Shown here in pieces: positions 15,193 to 25,800 of a DNA stretch of 38,289 nt; position 1 is the first letter of the stretch; every line of letters starts with the position of its first letter. The notes below the pieces were generated by a model. The model was given only the letters and a program-made list of their open reading frames with translations, was not told the DNA's origin and made no database searches. The position numbers and the translations under genes are program-made. This DNA comes from Rhodothermales bacterium (lineage in GTDB: Bacteria; Bacteroidota; Rhodothermia; Rhodothermales; UBA10348), in contig JAEPNP010000002.1 in the NCBI GenBank assembly GCA_017643395.1, forward strand, positions 1-38,289. Reading direction: 5' to 3'.

Positions 15193-17670
15193 CTAATCCA
15201 CGATCAGTGGACGGGAGTGTGTGGTCTTGTCCGTGCGCATGCGCACGAAATACAGTCCGGGAGGCAACGACGATACATCCGCCGTGCCTGCAGAAAAGCG
15301 CAACGGCACGCGCCGGCCGCTCACATCGAAGAGTTCGATGCGCTGTACCCGTTCAGAAGGGGGTGGACGCACGTGAATGCGATCGGACGCGGGATTCGGC
15401 CACAGGTCCAGCCCCGGACCCTCGTCCGGCTGCTCGGTCTGCACGCCTGACGCCTCGGTCCAATGGGCCAGAAAGTTGGAAACCTCGGCGCCGGCCTCGT
15501 TGAAGTATCCTCCGACCAGGAAACCTTCCTCCAGAGCCGCGACCGTGGTCACCGTGTTGTCGACTCCCGGCCCGGCGGCCAGCCAGGCCTGGTTGGAGGG
15601 ATCCCAGAGTGCGACCCGACGCGCTTCGCGTCCCCCCGCCTTGGAAAAACTGCCGCCGACTACGAGTCGACCATCCGGGAGCACGGCAAGGGCTCGGCTT
15701 TGGTTGTTCAGGCCTGAACCAAGGGCGGTCCAGGCAAAATCATCGGGGGACCACGCCGCGACAAAATCGGCCCGCTGCCCACCCGCGCGGGAGAACAGTC
15801 CGCCCGCATAGACGCGTCCATCCGGGCCGACCGCGATGGCACGAACCGTGGAATTGAGCCCGGATCCCAGGGTGTACCACACCTCCTGGCCGGCGTGCCA
15901 GCGCGCTATGCCCCTGGCCGCCTGGTGCCCGGCCGTCGAGAAATCGCCGCCGGCATAGATGCTGCCATCGGGACCCATGGCAAGAGCCACCACAGGTCGA
16001 TTGGTGCCACCGCTCATGGACTGCCAGCTGTCGGAGGCTGGATCCCAACGGGCGATGTGATTGAAGCCCACACTGCCCTCCTGCTTGAAATGCCCGCCTG
16101 CGTAGACCTCGCCGTCTTTTCCGACGGCGAGCGCGCGCACGACACCGTGCAGGCCCGCGCCCAGTGGTGACCAGGTCCCATCGGCTGGATCAAACCGTGC
16201 CACAAAAGCGATGGGCGTCGCGCCGACTCTGGTGAAGCTGCCGCCAGCGATCAGCCGGCCCTGGGTGTCGACTGCCAATGCCTCCACGGGCGCATTCGGC
16301 TCGGCATCCATCCGGGTCCAGGTTGCACGAACGGGATCCCAGTGCCCGAGGAAGCGCAGTGTCTCACCGGCGGCTCGGTGGAACTGACCGGCGACCCAGA
16401 ATCCGCCCTTTCGGTCAGAGACCATGGCCGAGACCGGCCCGTCCAGTCCGTTGCCGTCCCGGACAGGCTTCAGGTGATGCCAGCCTGCGTCTCCTTCCCA
16501 GATGGCCACGGCATCTGCAGGCAAGCGGCCGGCCGAAGTGAAAGCCCCACCGACCACCAACCGGCCGTCTGACAGGCTCTCAACGGCCATAACGGTGCTG
16601 TTCGCGCCCTCAAGCAGGGGTTGCCACGTGCGGCTGTCAGGATCCAGCAGCACGATGCCGTTGGCGGCGCTTGAACCCGCTGTCTGGAAGTTTCCTCCGA
16701 CCGCAATGAGCCCGTCCGGACGCGTGAAGAGCACATCGACGCGCCCATTCGGAGCGCTTTCCGGTGCCTGCCAGGATCCGGACTCCGGGTGCCAGATGGC
16801 CAGATAGGGAGCATACTCCCCGCCTGCCCCCTGAAAGAGCCCTCCGACCCAGAGGCGGCCGCTACCGTCAAATGCAAGCGCCCGCCCCATGCTGGAAAGC
16901 CCGACGCCGAGGGACTCCCAACGATCTGCACCGGGATTCCATTTCGCGATCCCGGGCATGAGTGCGGAGCCCGAGCGCGTGAAGTCTCCGGTGGCGTACA
17001 ACTCACCGGAGGGCGAGATCGCGAGGTCTATGACCAGGTTGTCCAGTCCGTCGCCAAACGGCATCCAGGTGCCGGTGGCCAGGTCGAGTCGGGCGATACC
17101 ACGGGCTTCCGTGCCACCAGCCCTGGAGAAGAAGCCCCCCACGATCAGGCCACCGTGGCCGTCTTCGATGATGGAGGACGCGACGTTGTTCAGCCCCCCT
17201 CCGACGGCAGACCATGCCTCGGTCGCGGGATCCCAGCGCGCCAGCGCCGTGGCCGTGCGCCCATCGGCCCGGGTGAACGAGCCGGCGGCGTACAGCATGC
17301 CGTCTGAAGCCACCAGCAGATCCTCCGGCGGGCCGTTGAGTCCATCGCCCATGGGGTGCCAGGTACCCGACTGCAGGTCCCATCGCACGATGTGGCGGGC
17401 CTGGATGCCGCCGGCCATGGTGAAGTTGCCGGCCACGAACACGTCTCGGCCATCGGAAGCCACGGCCGTCACGACGTTCGAGACCCCGTGGTACGGAAAG
17501 GCGAATCCCGACATCCACTCGCCCGCTGTCGGCGCGAGGGTCGCGACCGGACTGTCCAGTGTCAGGGAACGATGCAGAACCGGGTCGTCTGCCGTGTCGA
17601 TCCAGCGGGCGGGCTGAGCGCTGACGGGATTCACCAGGACCGCCGCCACAGCCAGGAGAAATACTCTCAC
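15193..17670 (-). CDS. T9SS-exported 'AGGxF' repeat beta-propeller protein
   Basis: 825 residues. Signal peptide (1-19, ending NPVSAQ), then a short linker and GFAFPYHGVS. About fourteen repeats of ~50 residues follow, each with the pattern YAGGxFTxAGG...ARGIARWDPxTxxWxxLGxGLN, resembling kelch/delta-60-type propeller blades. The C-terminal ~75 residues (from about 750) are a T9SS type A sorting domain of the 'WPNPASDRIHV...LPPGLYFVRM' kind, not the NPFNP kind of its neighbours. It is presumably secreted across the outer membrane, acting as a surface or matrix binding protein; the ligand is unknown. The GTG start overlaps the stop of the giant upstream gene (GTGA), so they are co-translated. 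It is a close paralogue of the 27446-30040 gene. Confidence 0.88.
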   Translation of the reverse strand: MRVFLLAVAAVLVNPVSAQPARWIDTADDPVLHRSLTLDSPVATLAPTAGEWMSGFAFPYHGVSNVVTAVASDGRDVFVAGNFTMAGGIQARHIVRWDLQSGTWHPMGDGLNGPPEDLLVASDGMLYAAGSFTRADGRTATALARWDPATEAWSAVGGGLNNVASSIIEDGHGGLIVGGFFSRAGGTEARGIARLDLATGTWMPFGDGLDNLVIDLAISPSGELYATGDFTRSGSALMPGIAKWNPGADRWESLGVGLSSMGRALAFDGSGRLWVGGLFQGAGGEYAPYLAIWHPESGSWQAPESAPNGRVDVLFTRPDGLIAVGGNFQTAGSSAANGIVLLDPDSRTWQPLLEGANSTVMAVESLSDGRLVVGGAFTSAGRLPADAVAIWEGDAGWHHLKPVRDGNGLDGPVSAMVSDRKGGFWVAGQFHRAAGETLRFLGHWDPVRATWTRMDAEPNAPVEALAVDTQGRLIAGGSFTRVGATPIAFVARFDPADGTWSPLGAGLHGVVRALAVGKDGEVYAGGHFKQEGSVGFNHIARWDPASDSWQSMSGGTNRPVVALAMGPDGSIYAGGDFSTAGHQAARGIARWHAGQEVWYTLGSGLNSTVRAIAVGPDGRVYAGGLFSRAGGQRADFVAAWSPDDFAWTALGSGLNNQSRALAVLPDGRLVVGGSFSKAGGREARRVALWDPSNQAWLAAGPGVDNTVTTVAALEEGFLVGGYFNEAGAEVSNFLAHWTEASGVQTEQPDEGPGLDLWPNPASDRIHVRPPPSERVQRIELFDVSGRRVPLRFSAGTADVSSLPPGLYFVRMRTDKTTHSRPLIVD

Positions 17671-20600
17671 TTGAGCAGCGTCATGGTCTTGGTGACGACC
17701 GCTGCCCCGGTATGGAGTCGGTACAGGTAGGACCCGCTGGCAAGCGCACTCGCATCCAGCCGGACCTCGTGCCAGCCTGCTTGCAGGTTGCCGTCCACCA
17801 GGGTTGCCACGTGGCGCCCCAGTACATCCAACAGCTCCAGCCGAACCTGGTCCGCATTCGGGACCGCAAATCTGATCGATGTCGCCGGATTGAACGGGTT
17901 TGGATGATTCTGGTCCAGTTGTGCCGTCGTCGGAAGTTCTGAAGGTGGCTCATTTGCAACCGAGAGGCTGACGTTGAGCGCGCTCGGGTCGTGCTGCTCC
18001 ACGACGCCTCCCTGGTCTCCCAGAAGGAGTTCTCCGTCGGGCGTCGGCGCCAGCAGCGTCACCAGCGTGGAGCGCAAGGCAAACAGGCCCAGCGTGCCCG
18101 CTCCTCCAGTGAAGGGGGTCTGGTTGACCACAACGCCGTAGCCCCACGCAGTACCATACAGGTCCGGTTGGCCGTCGTTGGCGATATCGCCGCCAAAGGC
18201 CAGCTTGCGGATCTCCGGGGCGACGCCCGTCGGGGTCAGCGAGCCCTGGTTGGCATCAAGTTCTGCCCAGCTGGTGCCGGAGTTGCTCGTTACCCAAATG
18301 CCTCGCGAAGTGCCCGCATACAGGGACCCGTTGGTGCCGAACTCCAGGTCGAAAATGTGGAGGGCATCCTTTGCGGCCATTTCCGTCGCGGACGTCTGAT
18401 CCCAGCTGTAGCCGAAATCAACGGACCGGAAGACCCCGCGCCCGGCCGTGCCGGCATACAACTCTCCGGCATTGCTGGGGTGAGCGACCAACGTCCAGGC
18501 GGTCTCCGCCGAACCCCGCGGAAGTGAGGAGACCTGCTGCCAGTTGGCCCCTCCGTCAAAGGTGCGGAAGACAAGGCCATTGTTGGCCGATAGATACATC
18601 GTGCCGTCGTTGACGTCCTCGGAGATAGAGTACACCAGCAGCCAACTGTTGGTGGTGCCTGGCAGATTGGGCTCGGCCGCCGTCCAGGTTTCGCCCTCAT
18701 CGTCAGAGTAGTAGAGCCCTCCGGAGCCCCAGGCGGCGAGCCACACACGACCCTCGTTGGTGCCGTCATCGTCCAACCAGAGGTCCGCGACATACAGCGG
18801 GTGGGGCAGGCCCTCACCACACTCGTGGTAGGTATCACCCAGGCCCTGCTGGGTGAACAGGTCACCGTCGGGGGCAGGCGTTCGGCACAGCACGGCAGAC
18901 GTGAGACCGGGCGATCCCTGGTACAGGCCGAGCAGCATGCGCTCCAGTCCCGAATCGGGCGTGACCCACTCGGCGGACTGGGCATGCAGCTTTGCGGGAA
19001 TCACAAACGTCTGCCCCACGATCAGCGTGTCTACCGCGATGTTGTTGGAGGCCAGCGGATCCGTGTTCTCGCCGACTGCTGAGATGGTGAAGGCAGTCGT
19101 GTCTGCCAGCGACGTGTTGACCACGCCGTAGAAGACGAGCGTTTCAGTGGCGTCCGCCTGAATCTCGTCCATGGTCCACAGCATGGTACTGCGGTTGAGC
19201 GTGCCTTCGGACTCCACCGGCCCCGTCATGTTGGAACTGCTGTTGGCATCGACCTCGAGCACGCTTGTCAGCGAGGTCAGATTGACCGATGCACACTGTC
19301 CCGTATCCGGGCCGTTGTTGGTCAGATGCACGGTGACTCGTACCGCCTCTCCGGGGTATGAGAGTTCGTCCTCCACGGTGAACTGGGTGATGGCCAGTTC
19401 GGCGGTGACAAAGGCAAAGACCTCAAAGTCCTCCTGGTAGACGGACAGGGGCGGCGTGGTGCCGGTGATGGGAAGCGGCGAGACCTTCAGGCCGGTTACC
19501 GGGGTCGAAAAACTCTCATTGTTGGTAGCATCCAGGCTGATATCAAGGATGTCCGGGTCGCTACAGCTTGCCGGGTCGCCCCCGTCGGCGTAGATCTCGT
19601 AGTTGATGCTGGGATCCACGGTAATGCGGTCCCCGGCGAGGTCGCCGTTCACGTAGATGCCGGGATTGACGCCTGCTGTCGGGTATACCGGGCCACCGCC
19701 TGTATCCAGTTCACCCACGACTACCACGTCGTTGCCGGTGCCCGCATTGATGATCAGGCGTTCGCTCGGGTTGACAAAGTGGTTGGTTTCGCCCAACGTC
19801 GAGGTGAGTCGTGAAGAGCCGTCATTGGAGCCTCCGTTGTCGAGGGTGATGGTTTCCGCACCACCGGTATACGTGAAGGTCGCGACCGTCGCGCTCAGGG
19901 CGAAAGTGACCGGCTCAAGCTCGGAATAGACCACATCCAGCTCGTCGACCGACGCGGTACCAGCGGACGCGCTCGTGTGCACGTTCGAAGTCACGTGGGT
20001 CGGAGCCACCGTGTCGGTGAAGGTGATCTGATCACCCGGATTGGTGCTGACATTGCTGCCACCGACGAACGTGATGGTGGAGTTTGGTCCTGCGGCGGAG
20101 GCGAGATCGACAATCAGGTGATCGTCTCCCGCGCCGCCGTTGAAGGTCAGACCTCCGCTCGGGATGGGGTCTCCCCCGGCCATGTTGACGGTGAGGTCGT
20201 TGTTGCTGGCGTTGCCGGTAAACGTGAACGAGTTCAGTGGCGTGCCGGTGACCTCGAACAAGGTCGTGCCGCCCACGACCAGGCGCAGGTTGCCACCGCT
20301 GATTTCGAAGGTCGGGTTACCGGGGAATCCATCGTCCGGAGCGGTAAACGTGACATCCGCATTGGTGGCCGACAGCACGGACACCTGGTAGTCCTCCACT
20401 TCCCCATCGCTCGCAAAACCGGTGGGGGAGTTGCATGCCATGCTGGTGCTGCAAAAACGGGCTCGCGCGAAATAGGAGCCGGTGGCCTGTGACGCCGGAA
20501 TCGAAAACGGGTACATGGCCGATCCTGTGGCGGCGACCACCGTGTTGTTGGTCAGAATCTCATTGGCGTTGTTGCCGAAGACGCCGTTCGCGTCCCAGTC

Positions 20601-22550
20601 AACCCAGACGCTGAGATAACCGGCGCCGACATTGGTCGCCGTGAAGGAGGCCGTCGTGCCCGTGGCGTCCGACACCAGGGTGTGGGGAAAGACTACCCCG
20701 TCCTCGTCGTCCCCGACCGCATCGTCCCCGTTTGCCGTCGCGTCGTCCCTCGCATCGGGATCGGCGTCCGGCGCCACCGCACCCAGATAGACTGGCGTTC
20801 CGGTCATGTGGCGCGGACCATCATTGGAGATGTCCGTTTCATAGTTGCCGGCTCCCGTCCCGACTCCGGTGTCCGGGGCGTCTCCGAAGTCCACGCCTAT
20901 AATCGTGACGACGTGGTCCTCCACCTCACCATTCGGAGCGTTCTCAGTCGGGTCGTCGCAATCCGTCTGCACCGAACAAATCCGGAAGCGGGCATTGCGG
21001 GTGCCTGCCGAAGTGGTCGGCGGCGTGACGGATAGATTCGTCGATCCGCCGCCCACAGGTCCGGAGAAGAAATCCTCCCCGGCATCCGTAAAGTTGCCGT
21101 CGCTGTCAAAGTCGATCCAGGCGCTCACAAAGGCGCCGCCGCTTGCACTGACGGCGATCACGCCGGGGACGCCAGCTCCCAGGTAGGTGGGCAGAATGAT
21201 CCCTTCGTCGTCGATGCCATTCGTGTCGTCTCCGGTGGCGTTGGGCGCCTGGGTGCCCGACTCCGAGTCGACAGACCCGCTGAAGGTTGCAGCGCCGCTG
21301 ATGATCTCGTGGCGGGGGTCTCCATATCCGACGAGGTCCCCGTAGTCGTACTGGTTGACCGTGTGCGAGGCATAGTCATCCTCACCAGTATTGCCGTTCC
21401 CCGGCGTGGAGTCCCCGTCAAACTGCGCTGAGGCAGCCACATCCGCAATGAGCGTGAAGGTGTGTTGATCACCGAGCGTCGAGGTGAACTGCAGGGTCTC
21501 GGAGCCAGAGCTCGCGACGGCACCCACCGTCCAGATCTGCGTGCCGGTGCTGTGACTTCCCGCGGATGGGGTGAGCACTGGCGCAGTACCACCGAACGGT
21601 GTCGCGTCCAGCTCCGGAATGCTTACGGTCACGCCAGATGCGGCACTGGGCCCATCGTTCGATACCCGAACGGTCATGTCCAGAGCGCCCGTGTCGGGAT
21701 TGTAGCTCACCGCTTCAATGGACAGACGGAGGTCGGCTTCGACGGGAGTCGCCGTCGCGGTTGCCGTGTTGTCCGCGGGATCCGAATCGTGCTGGCTGGC
21801 CGATGTGACGGATACCGAGTTCTGATAGCTGTTGCTGTCCGAAAAGGGGTCGTCCTTTACTTCAGCGGTAAATGTGCAGCTTGCCGACGCCCCCACAATG
21901 AGCCCAGGGTGGGTCATGGTCAGCGAGGCCGAGCCCGCGCCCCCAGTCACGAACCCCACACAGGCACCAAATGTCGTGGTCGCCGGATCGTATCCGGCGG
22001 GCACCGTATCGGTGAGTGTGAAGCCCGTAGACGCCGCAGATTGTGCCCCGTTGTTCTGGTTCAGCACGTCGATCTGGAACGTGACCGTCGGAGAGGCCGG
22101 GGTTGGGCTGGGGTTTGCCGTGATCGACTTGGTCAGCGACAGATCTGCTTCCGTTCCCGTGCCGGTAACCGTGAACGAGAAGGGTGTATTGCCCGCATTC
22201 CCGGACACGATCGTGATGGTGGCTGACCGTGCGCCTACCGCAGTCGGGTCAAACACCACAGTGAAGCTGCCGGCGTTGTTGTCGTAAGGTGGACCCGACG
22301 GCAAGACGGCGGTCACCGTGAACTCCGCTCCATTTGACGTGATCGAGGCGATGTTGAGCGTACCAGCGCCGCCGTTGGTCACGGCGAAGGTGCGCTGCGT
22401 AGGGGTCACAAGGTCGTCGACGTCCTCCGATCCGATAGCCTGCGAGGACCCGTCCGTAACTACCCCGGCGTCCACAAGGATAGTCTGACCGAGCGCCGCG
22501 TACGGCAGAAAGAACGCGCTCAGAACGAGCGAGCAAATGAGTGCCCTCAT
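17667..22550 (-). CDS. Giant multidomain T9SS cargo protein (HYDIN-like, DUF11, GEVED, BNR)
   Basis: 1627 residues. Signal peptide 1-22 (ALGQ). In order: a choice-of-anchor/HYDIN-like Ig domain (about 25-130), two DUF11 domains (about 135-265 and 275-400), two GEVED domains ending GEVEDHVV (about 540) and GEVEDYQV (about 714) with Asp-rich Ca-binding-like loops, then a beta-solenoid-like part with NDLTV/GTGNDVV repeats ending in GGDPASCSDPDILDI (about 987). A third DUF11 (1060-1170) follows, then the FVIPAK-linked two-Cys module (VLC...HECGEGLPHPLY, about 1175-1260), a BNR/sortilin-like propeller (LYYSDDEGETW) and the sorting domain NHPNPFNPATSI (1545-1627). A surface-exposed adhesin or matrix protein is the likeliest role; this is inference. 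It shares its C-terminal half with three neighbours. Confidence 0.9.
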   Translation of the reverse strand: MRALICSLVLSAFFLPYAALGQTILVDAGVVTDGSSQAIGSEDVDDLVTPTQRTFAVTNGGAGTLNIASITSNGAEFTVTAVLPSGPPYDNNAGSFTVVFDPTAVGARSATITIVSGNAGNTPFSFTVTGTGTEADLSLTKSITANPSPTPASPTVTFQIDVLNQNNGAQSAASTGFTLTDTVPAGYDPATTTFGACVGFVTGGAGSASLTMTHPGLIVGASASCTFTAEVKDDPFSDSNSYQNSVSVTSASQHDSDPADNTATATATPVEADLRLSIEAVSYNPDTGALDMTVRVSNDGPSAASGVTVSIPELDATPFGGTAPVLTPSAGSHSTGTQIWTVGAVASSGSETLQFTSTLGDQHTFTLIADVAASAQFDGDSTPGNGNTGEDDYASHTVNQYDYGDLVGYGDPRHEIISGAATFSGSVDSESGTQAPNATGDDTNGIDDEGIILPTYLGAGVPGVIAVSASGGAFVSAWIDFDSDGNFTDAGEDFFSGPVGGGSTNLSVTPPTTSAGTRNARFRICSVQTDCDDPTENAPNGEVEDHVVTIIGVDFGDAPDTGVGTGAGNYETDISNDGPRHMTGTPVYLGAVAPDADPDARDDATANGDDAVGDDEDGVVFPHTLVSDATGTTASFTATNVGAGYLSVWVDWDANGVFGNNANEILTNNTVVAATGSAMYPFSIPASQATGSYFARARFCSTSMACNSPTGFASDGEVEDYQVSVLSATNADVTFTAPDDGFPGNPTFEISGGNLRLVVGGTTLFEVTGTPLNSFTFTGNASNNDLTVNMAGGDPIPSGGLTFNGGAGDDHLIVDLASAAGPNSTITFVGGSNVSTNPGDQITFTDTVAPTHVTSNVHTSASAGTASVDELDVVYSELEPVTFALSATVATFTYTGGAETITLDNGGSNDGSSRLTSTLGETNHFVNPSERLIINAGTGNDVVVVGELDTGGGPVYPTAGVNPGIYVNGDLAGDRITVDPSINYEIYADGGDPASCSDPDILDISLDATNNESFSTPVTGLKVSPLPITGTTPPLSVYQEDFEVFAFVTAELAITQFTVEDELSYPGEAVRVTVHLTNNGPDTGQCASVNLTSLTSVLEVDANSSSNMTGPVESEGTLNRSTMLWTMDEIQADATETLVFYGVVNTSLADTTAFTISAVGENTDPLASNNIAVDTLIVGQTFVIPAKLHAQSAEWVTPDSGLERMLLGLYQGSPGLTSAVLCRTPAPDGDLFTQQGLGDTYHECGEGLPHPLYVADLWLDDDGTNEGRVWLAAWGSGGLYYSDDEGETWTAAEPNLPGTTNSWLLVYSISEDVNDGTMYLSANNGLVFRTFDGGANWQQVSSLPRGSAETAWTLVAHPSNAGELYAGTAGRGVFRSVDFGYSWDQTSATEMAAKDALHIFDLEFGTNGSLYAGTSRGIWVTSNSGTSWAELDANQGSLTPTGVAPEIRKLAFGGDIANDGQPDLYGTAWGYGVVVNQTPFTGGAGTLGLFALRSTLVTLLAPTPDGELLLGDQGGVVEQHDPSALNVSLSVANEPPSELPTTAQLDQNHPNPFNPATSIRFAVPNADQVRLELLDVLGRHVATLVDGNLQAGWHEVRLDASALASGSYLYRLHTGAAVVTKTMTLLK

Positions 22551-22601
22551 TGGCCGGAAGGATTTGGCGGTGGGTGGCGGGCCTTCGGACCGGGGCGCAG
22601 A

Positions 22602-22642
22602 AAGCGGGGGCGGCGATGTACATCGGCGCCGATCCCCCGCTT
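22602..22642 (-). other. Leader hairpin upstream of the 22550 gene
   Basis: AAGCGGGGG (22602-22610) pairs perfectly with CCCCCGCTT (22634-22642). The loop holds the palindrome CGATGTACATCG (22614-22625). It sits between the shared motif and the gene start, so it would be in the transcript leader. It could be an attenuator or an mRNA-stabilising stem. A related GCCGATGTA string occurs at 14985-14993 and, inverted, near 27297-27306. Confidence 0.45.
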
Positions 22643-22659
22643 ATGAGAACGGGTCAAAA

Positions 22660-22693
22660 TGTCCGATTTGCGGCCATCAATGTCCGTTTTTTC
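22660..22693 (-). promoter_or_regulatory. Shared intergenic motif, copy pair B
   Basis: TGTCCGATTTGCG at 22660-22672 and TGTCCGTTTTTTC at 22681-22693 (plus-strand reading), 21 bp apart, about 110 bp upstream of the 22550 start and 36 bp past the terminator of the previous gene. Likely promoter/operator region of the 22550-15193 unit. Confidence 0.5.
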
Positions 22694-22728
22694 GCATTTG
22701 TGCCGGAAATCGGGCCCTCGAAAACAGC

Positions 22729-22764
22729 AGACCCCGACCTGCCGGATGAAGCAAGTCGGGGTCT
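22729..22764 (-). terminator. Terminator of the 22844-27199 gene
   Basis: AGACCCCGAC (22729-22738) pairs perfectly with GTCGGGGTCT (22755-22764). In the minus direction it is followed by GCTGTTTTCG. 80 bp after the stop. Confidence 0.8.
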
Positions 22765-22843
22765 GGCCACGTGGGCGTGGCGGGCCTTCCTTAGCGGTGG
22801 GTGGTTAGCGGTGCATAACGGAAGGCCAGAGGGCTATGGCGCC

Positions 22844-25800
22844 CTATTTGACGAGGGTCAGGATTCGGCTCTGGCTGATCGCCGGCGAGTCCAGGCGATA
22901 CAGGTAAGTGCCGGAGGGCAATCCGCCCGCATCGAACCGTACTTCGTGCCGACCGGCTTCGACCACGCCATGCACCAGCAGGGCCACTTCCCTGCCGAGC
23001 AGATCGTACACGGCCAGGCGTACATCGGCAGACTCCGGCATGGCAAACGCGATGGTCGTCACCGGGTTGAACGGGTTCGGATAGTTCTGCTCGAGCGCCC
23101 ACTCTGTCGGCAACTCAGCCGCGTCCTCCGTGTCGGTGGACGATGCCGGGATCGCCGGTCCGGTAGAGATCGTGCCATCGGCAGAGCCCACCGTGATGAT
23201 GCCGTCAGCCGCAGCCAGGAAGAGCACCTCATCGGCGCGCAGGCTGAACTCGGCGAAGTCGTCGTCGGCAGCGGCCAGCGCACGGCTTGGATCATCGTCG
23301 GTGTAGGCACCGAAGCCCCAGAGACCGAGGAAGATGTCGTCGTCCGCGTCACTTGCACTCTCGTTGAACGCGATCGCCTTGACCTGCGGCGTCAGGCACG
23401 CGGAGTTCGTGCTCGAGGGGGTGCAGGTCACACCACTGTCCGTGGAGATGACCGGTCCCATGAACTTCCAGGCCGGGTCCGTCGTGGCGGTGTTTGCCGT
23501 TCCACGGAACAGTCCCGAACCCGTGCCCACGAAAATGAAGCACTGCGTGGGAGCACCGGCGGAACAGTCGTTGTCGGGACTGAACGCCAGGTCGAACACG
23601 TGGCCGCCCTTACGTGCATTCGGATTGTCGGTCGCATCCGCTGTGGCGCCGGTCAGCACACCGTTTTCGGCGGTCGATCCGAGTACCTGCCAGCTTATGC
23701 CGAAGTCGTCCGAATAGTAGACGCCCTTGCCGAAGAGACCTGCGTAGATCAAACCGGAGGTACTGGGATGCGCCTCAAGCGACCACGCTGTATCCGTGGA
23801 GCCCATCGGCAACGTGCCCAGGTCCTGCCAGAGGCCCCCGCTGTTGAGCGACCGGTACACCTTGCCGTTGTTCGCGGAGATGTACAGGATGCCGGCGGCG
23901 TCCTCCGTGATGGAGTACACATTGACCCAGTAGGCGCTGTTGGAAGCATCGCCCGGCCCGAGAGCCGGCCAGGAGGCCGTCCAGCTCTGTCCGTTGTCGT
24001 CGGAGTAGTAGAGGCCTGCGTAGCCCCATGCGGCCAACCACACCCGGCCGCCCGAGGTCTCAAACAGACCGTTGGGTACCAGCGGGAACGGTAGACCGGT
24101 GGCGCATGGACGCCAGAGGTCCGGCAGAGCCGCCGAAGTCAGTGGCGAAGGCGGCCAGATGTTGTCCGCCGTTGTGGCTTCGTTGTTATCGGTGTCGATC
24201 AGGGTCGGCACCTTGCACCATACCGCGCCGTCCTTGCCGGGAGCACCCTGGTAGATGCCGGCGAGCAGCTGATTGAACGGCTGATACGTCGTACCACCCA
24301 CGGTGAGCGTCTGCGACACATAGATCGCAGAATTGATCTGCGTGCCTGCCGGGAAGAGGAAGCCCATCGTGACTTCCAGCGAGGCGGAATCGTCGTCGTC
24401 GGTGGTGTTCGGCAACGTGCTCGCGGTGAAGGTCACCGTGCGATCCACGTTGGTGGTCACAAAGCCGTCACTGACGGTAAGCGTCGCCGATGCGCCGGCT
24501 GCAAGCGTACCGACGTTCCAAGTCGGATCGATAAACGATCCCGGGCCGCTTGTGCTCGCAGAGCTTACGTAGGTCGCCAGCGTCGGATCGAGGGTCACCG
24601 TCACGCAGTTTGCGGCCGTCGAGCCGTCGTTGGTGACGGTTATCTCCAGCGTATTGTTGCTGGAGAGCACGTCCGTGGCATACAGCGCTGAACGGTTCAG
24701 TGTGACATCCACGCTGGGGGTGCCCACCTGCTCGATTCCCGTGTAGGTAATGTCCTGGTGCGTCGACGAGAAGTCGATCGTTGACGCCGGCGGCGTGCCG
24801 AGGGTTGACACGGTTGCACCTGCGGCACTGTCTACCAGGAGTCCGTCCGCGGGACACGTCCCCGTGGGATCACCGCCGTTGACCGTGATGGCGTAGCCCG
24901 TGCTACCGGTCGCCGGAGTCACTGTGAACAGGTCGGCGCCATCGCCACCGTTTACAGTCACGTTTACTGTCGGCAGCGCGCCGCCCGAGGTATCCAGGAG
25001 ACCCAGATTAACCGTGTCGCCACCGCTGGCCGTCGTGATGGTCAGGGTATTCGGAGCCCCGCCGGTCGGATTCCGGAAGCTTGTCGCTTCGCCACAACCG
25101 TCACAGTCGATCCAGGAATAGTTGTTGTTGGTAGCCCCATCGCCCGAAGCGTTCAACGTTACAGTGCCACTCGTGGCGAACGTAAACGTCTTGGTCGGCG
25201 CCGTGGAGTTGTCCGTGATCGGGTCGAAGTTCGTGTAGGTGATGGTGTGAATGTCGCCACCATCGGTCATCACGATCGAGCCGTCCGTCTCGTTGGTATA
25301 CGTCTGCGCAATCGACGTCAGCGTCGGAGTCGGCGACAGGACAATCGAGTCCGTGCCCCCGGATCCGCCGTCAATGGCGATCGTCAGGTTGGAGTTGATG
25401 TCCCCATCGAACGTGAACACGTCGTTGTTGCTCGACCCGGAGACCGTGGTGGAGGTCGTACCAGCTACGCCGGAGTAGATGGTCACGCCGTTGGCGTCCT
25501 CTACCGTCAGCGTTGACCCCACGAAAGTGATGTCACCACCACCGCCGCCCATAGCGACGACCACGTTGGCTGGAGCGGCCACGACGGCCACCTGATAGTC
25601 CTCGACCTCACCGTCGGCCATATAGCCCTTGTAGCCGGAGCTTTCGCTGGTGCCCGAGGAAGACGTCACCCGAACGCGCACGTTGTAGGAGGACGCGTTT
25701 GCGCCGGTCACAGCGATTGGAATCACGTTGTGGCCTGCAACAATGGGGTTGTCCACATCGCGCAGATCTGTCCCGACGTCATCAAAATCGCCGTCGCCGT

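Noticed and set aside
22541-24094. 517-codon plus-strand open frame
   Set aside because: Crosses a terminator and the shared motif and is antisense to a well-supported sorting domain and propeller; composition is shadow-like.
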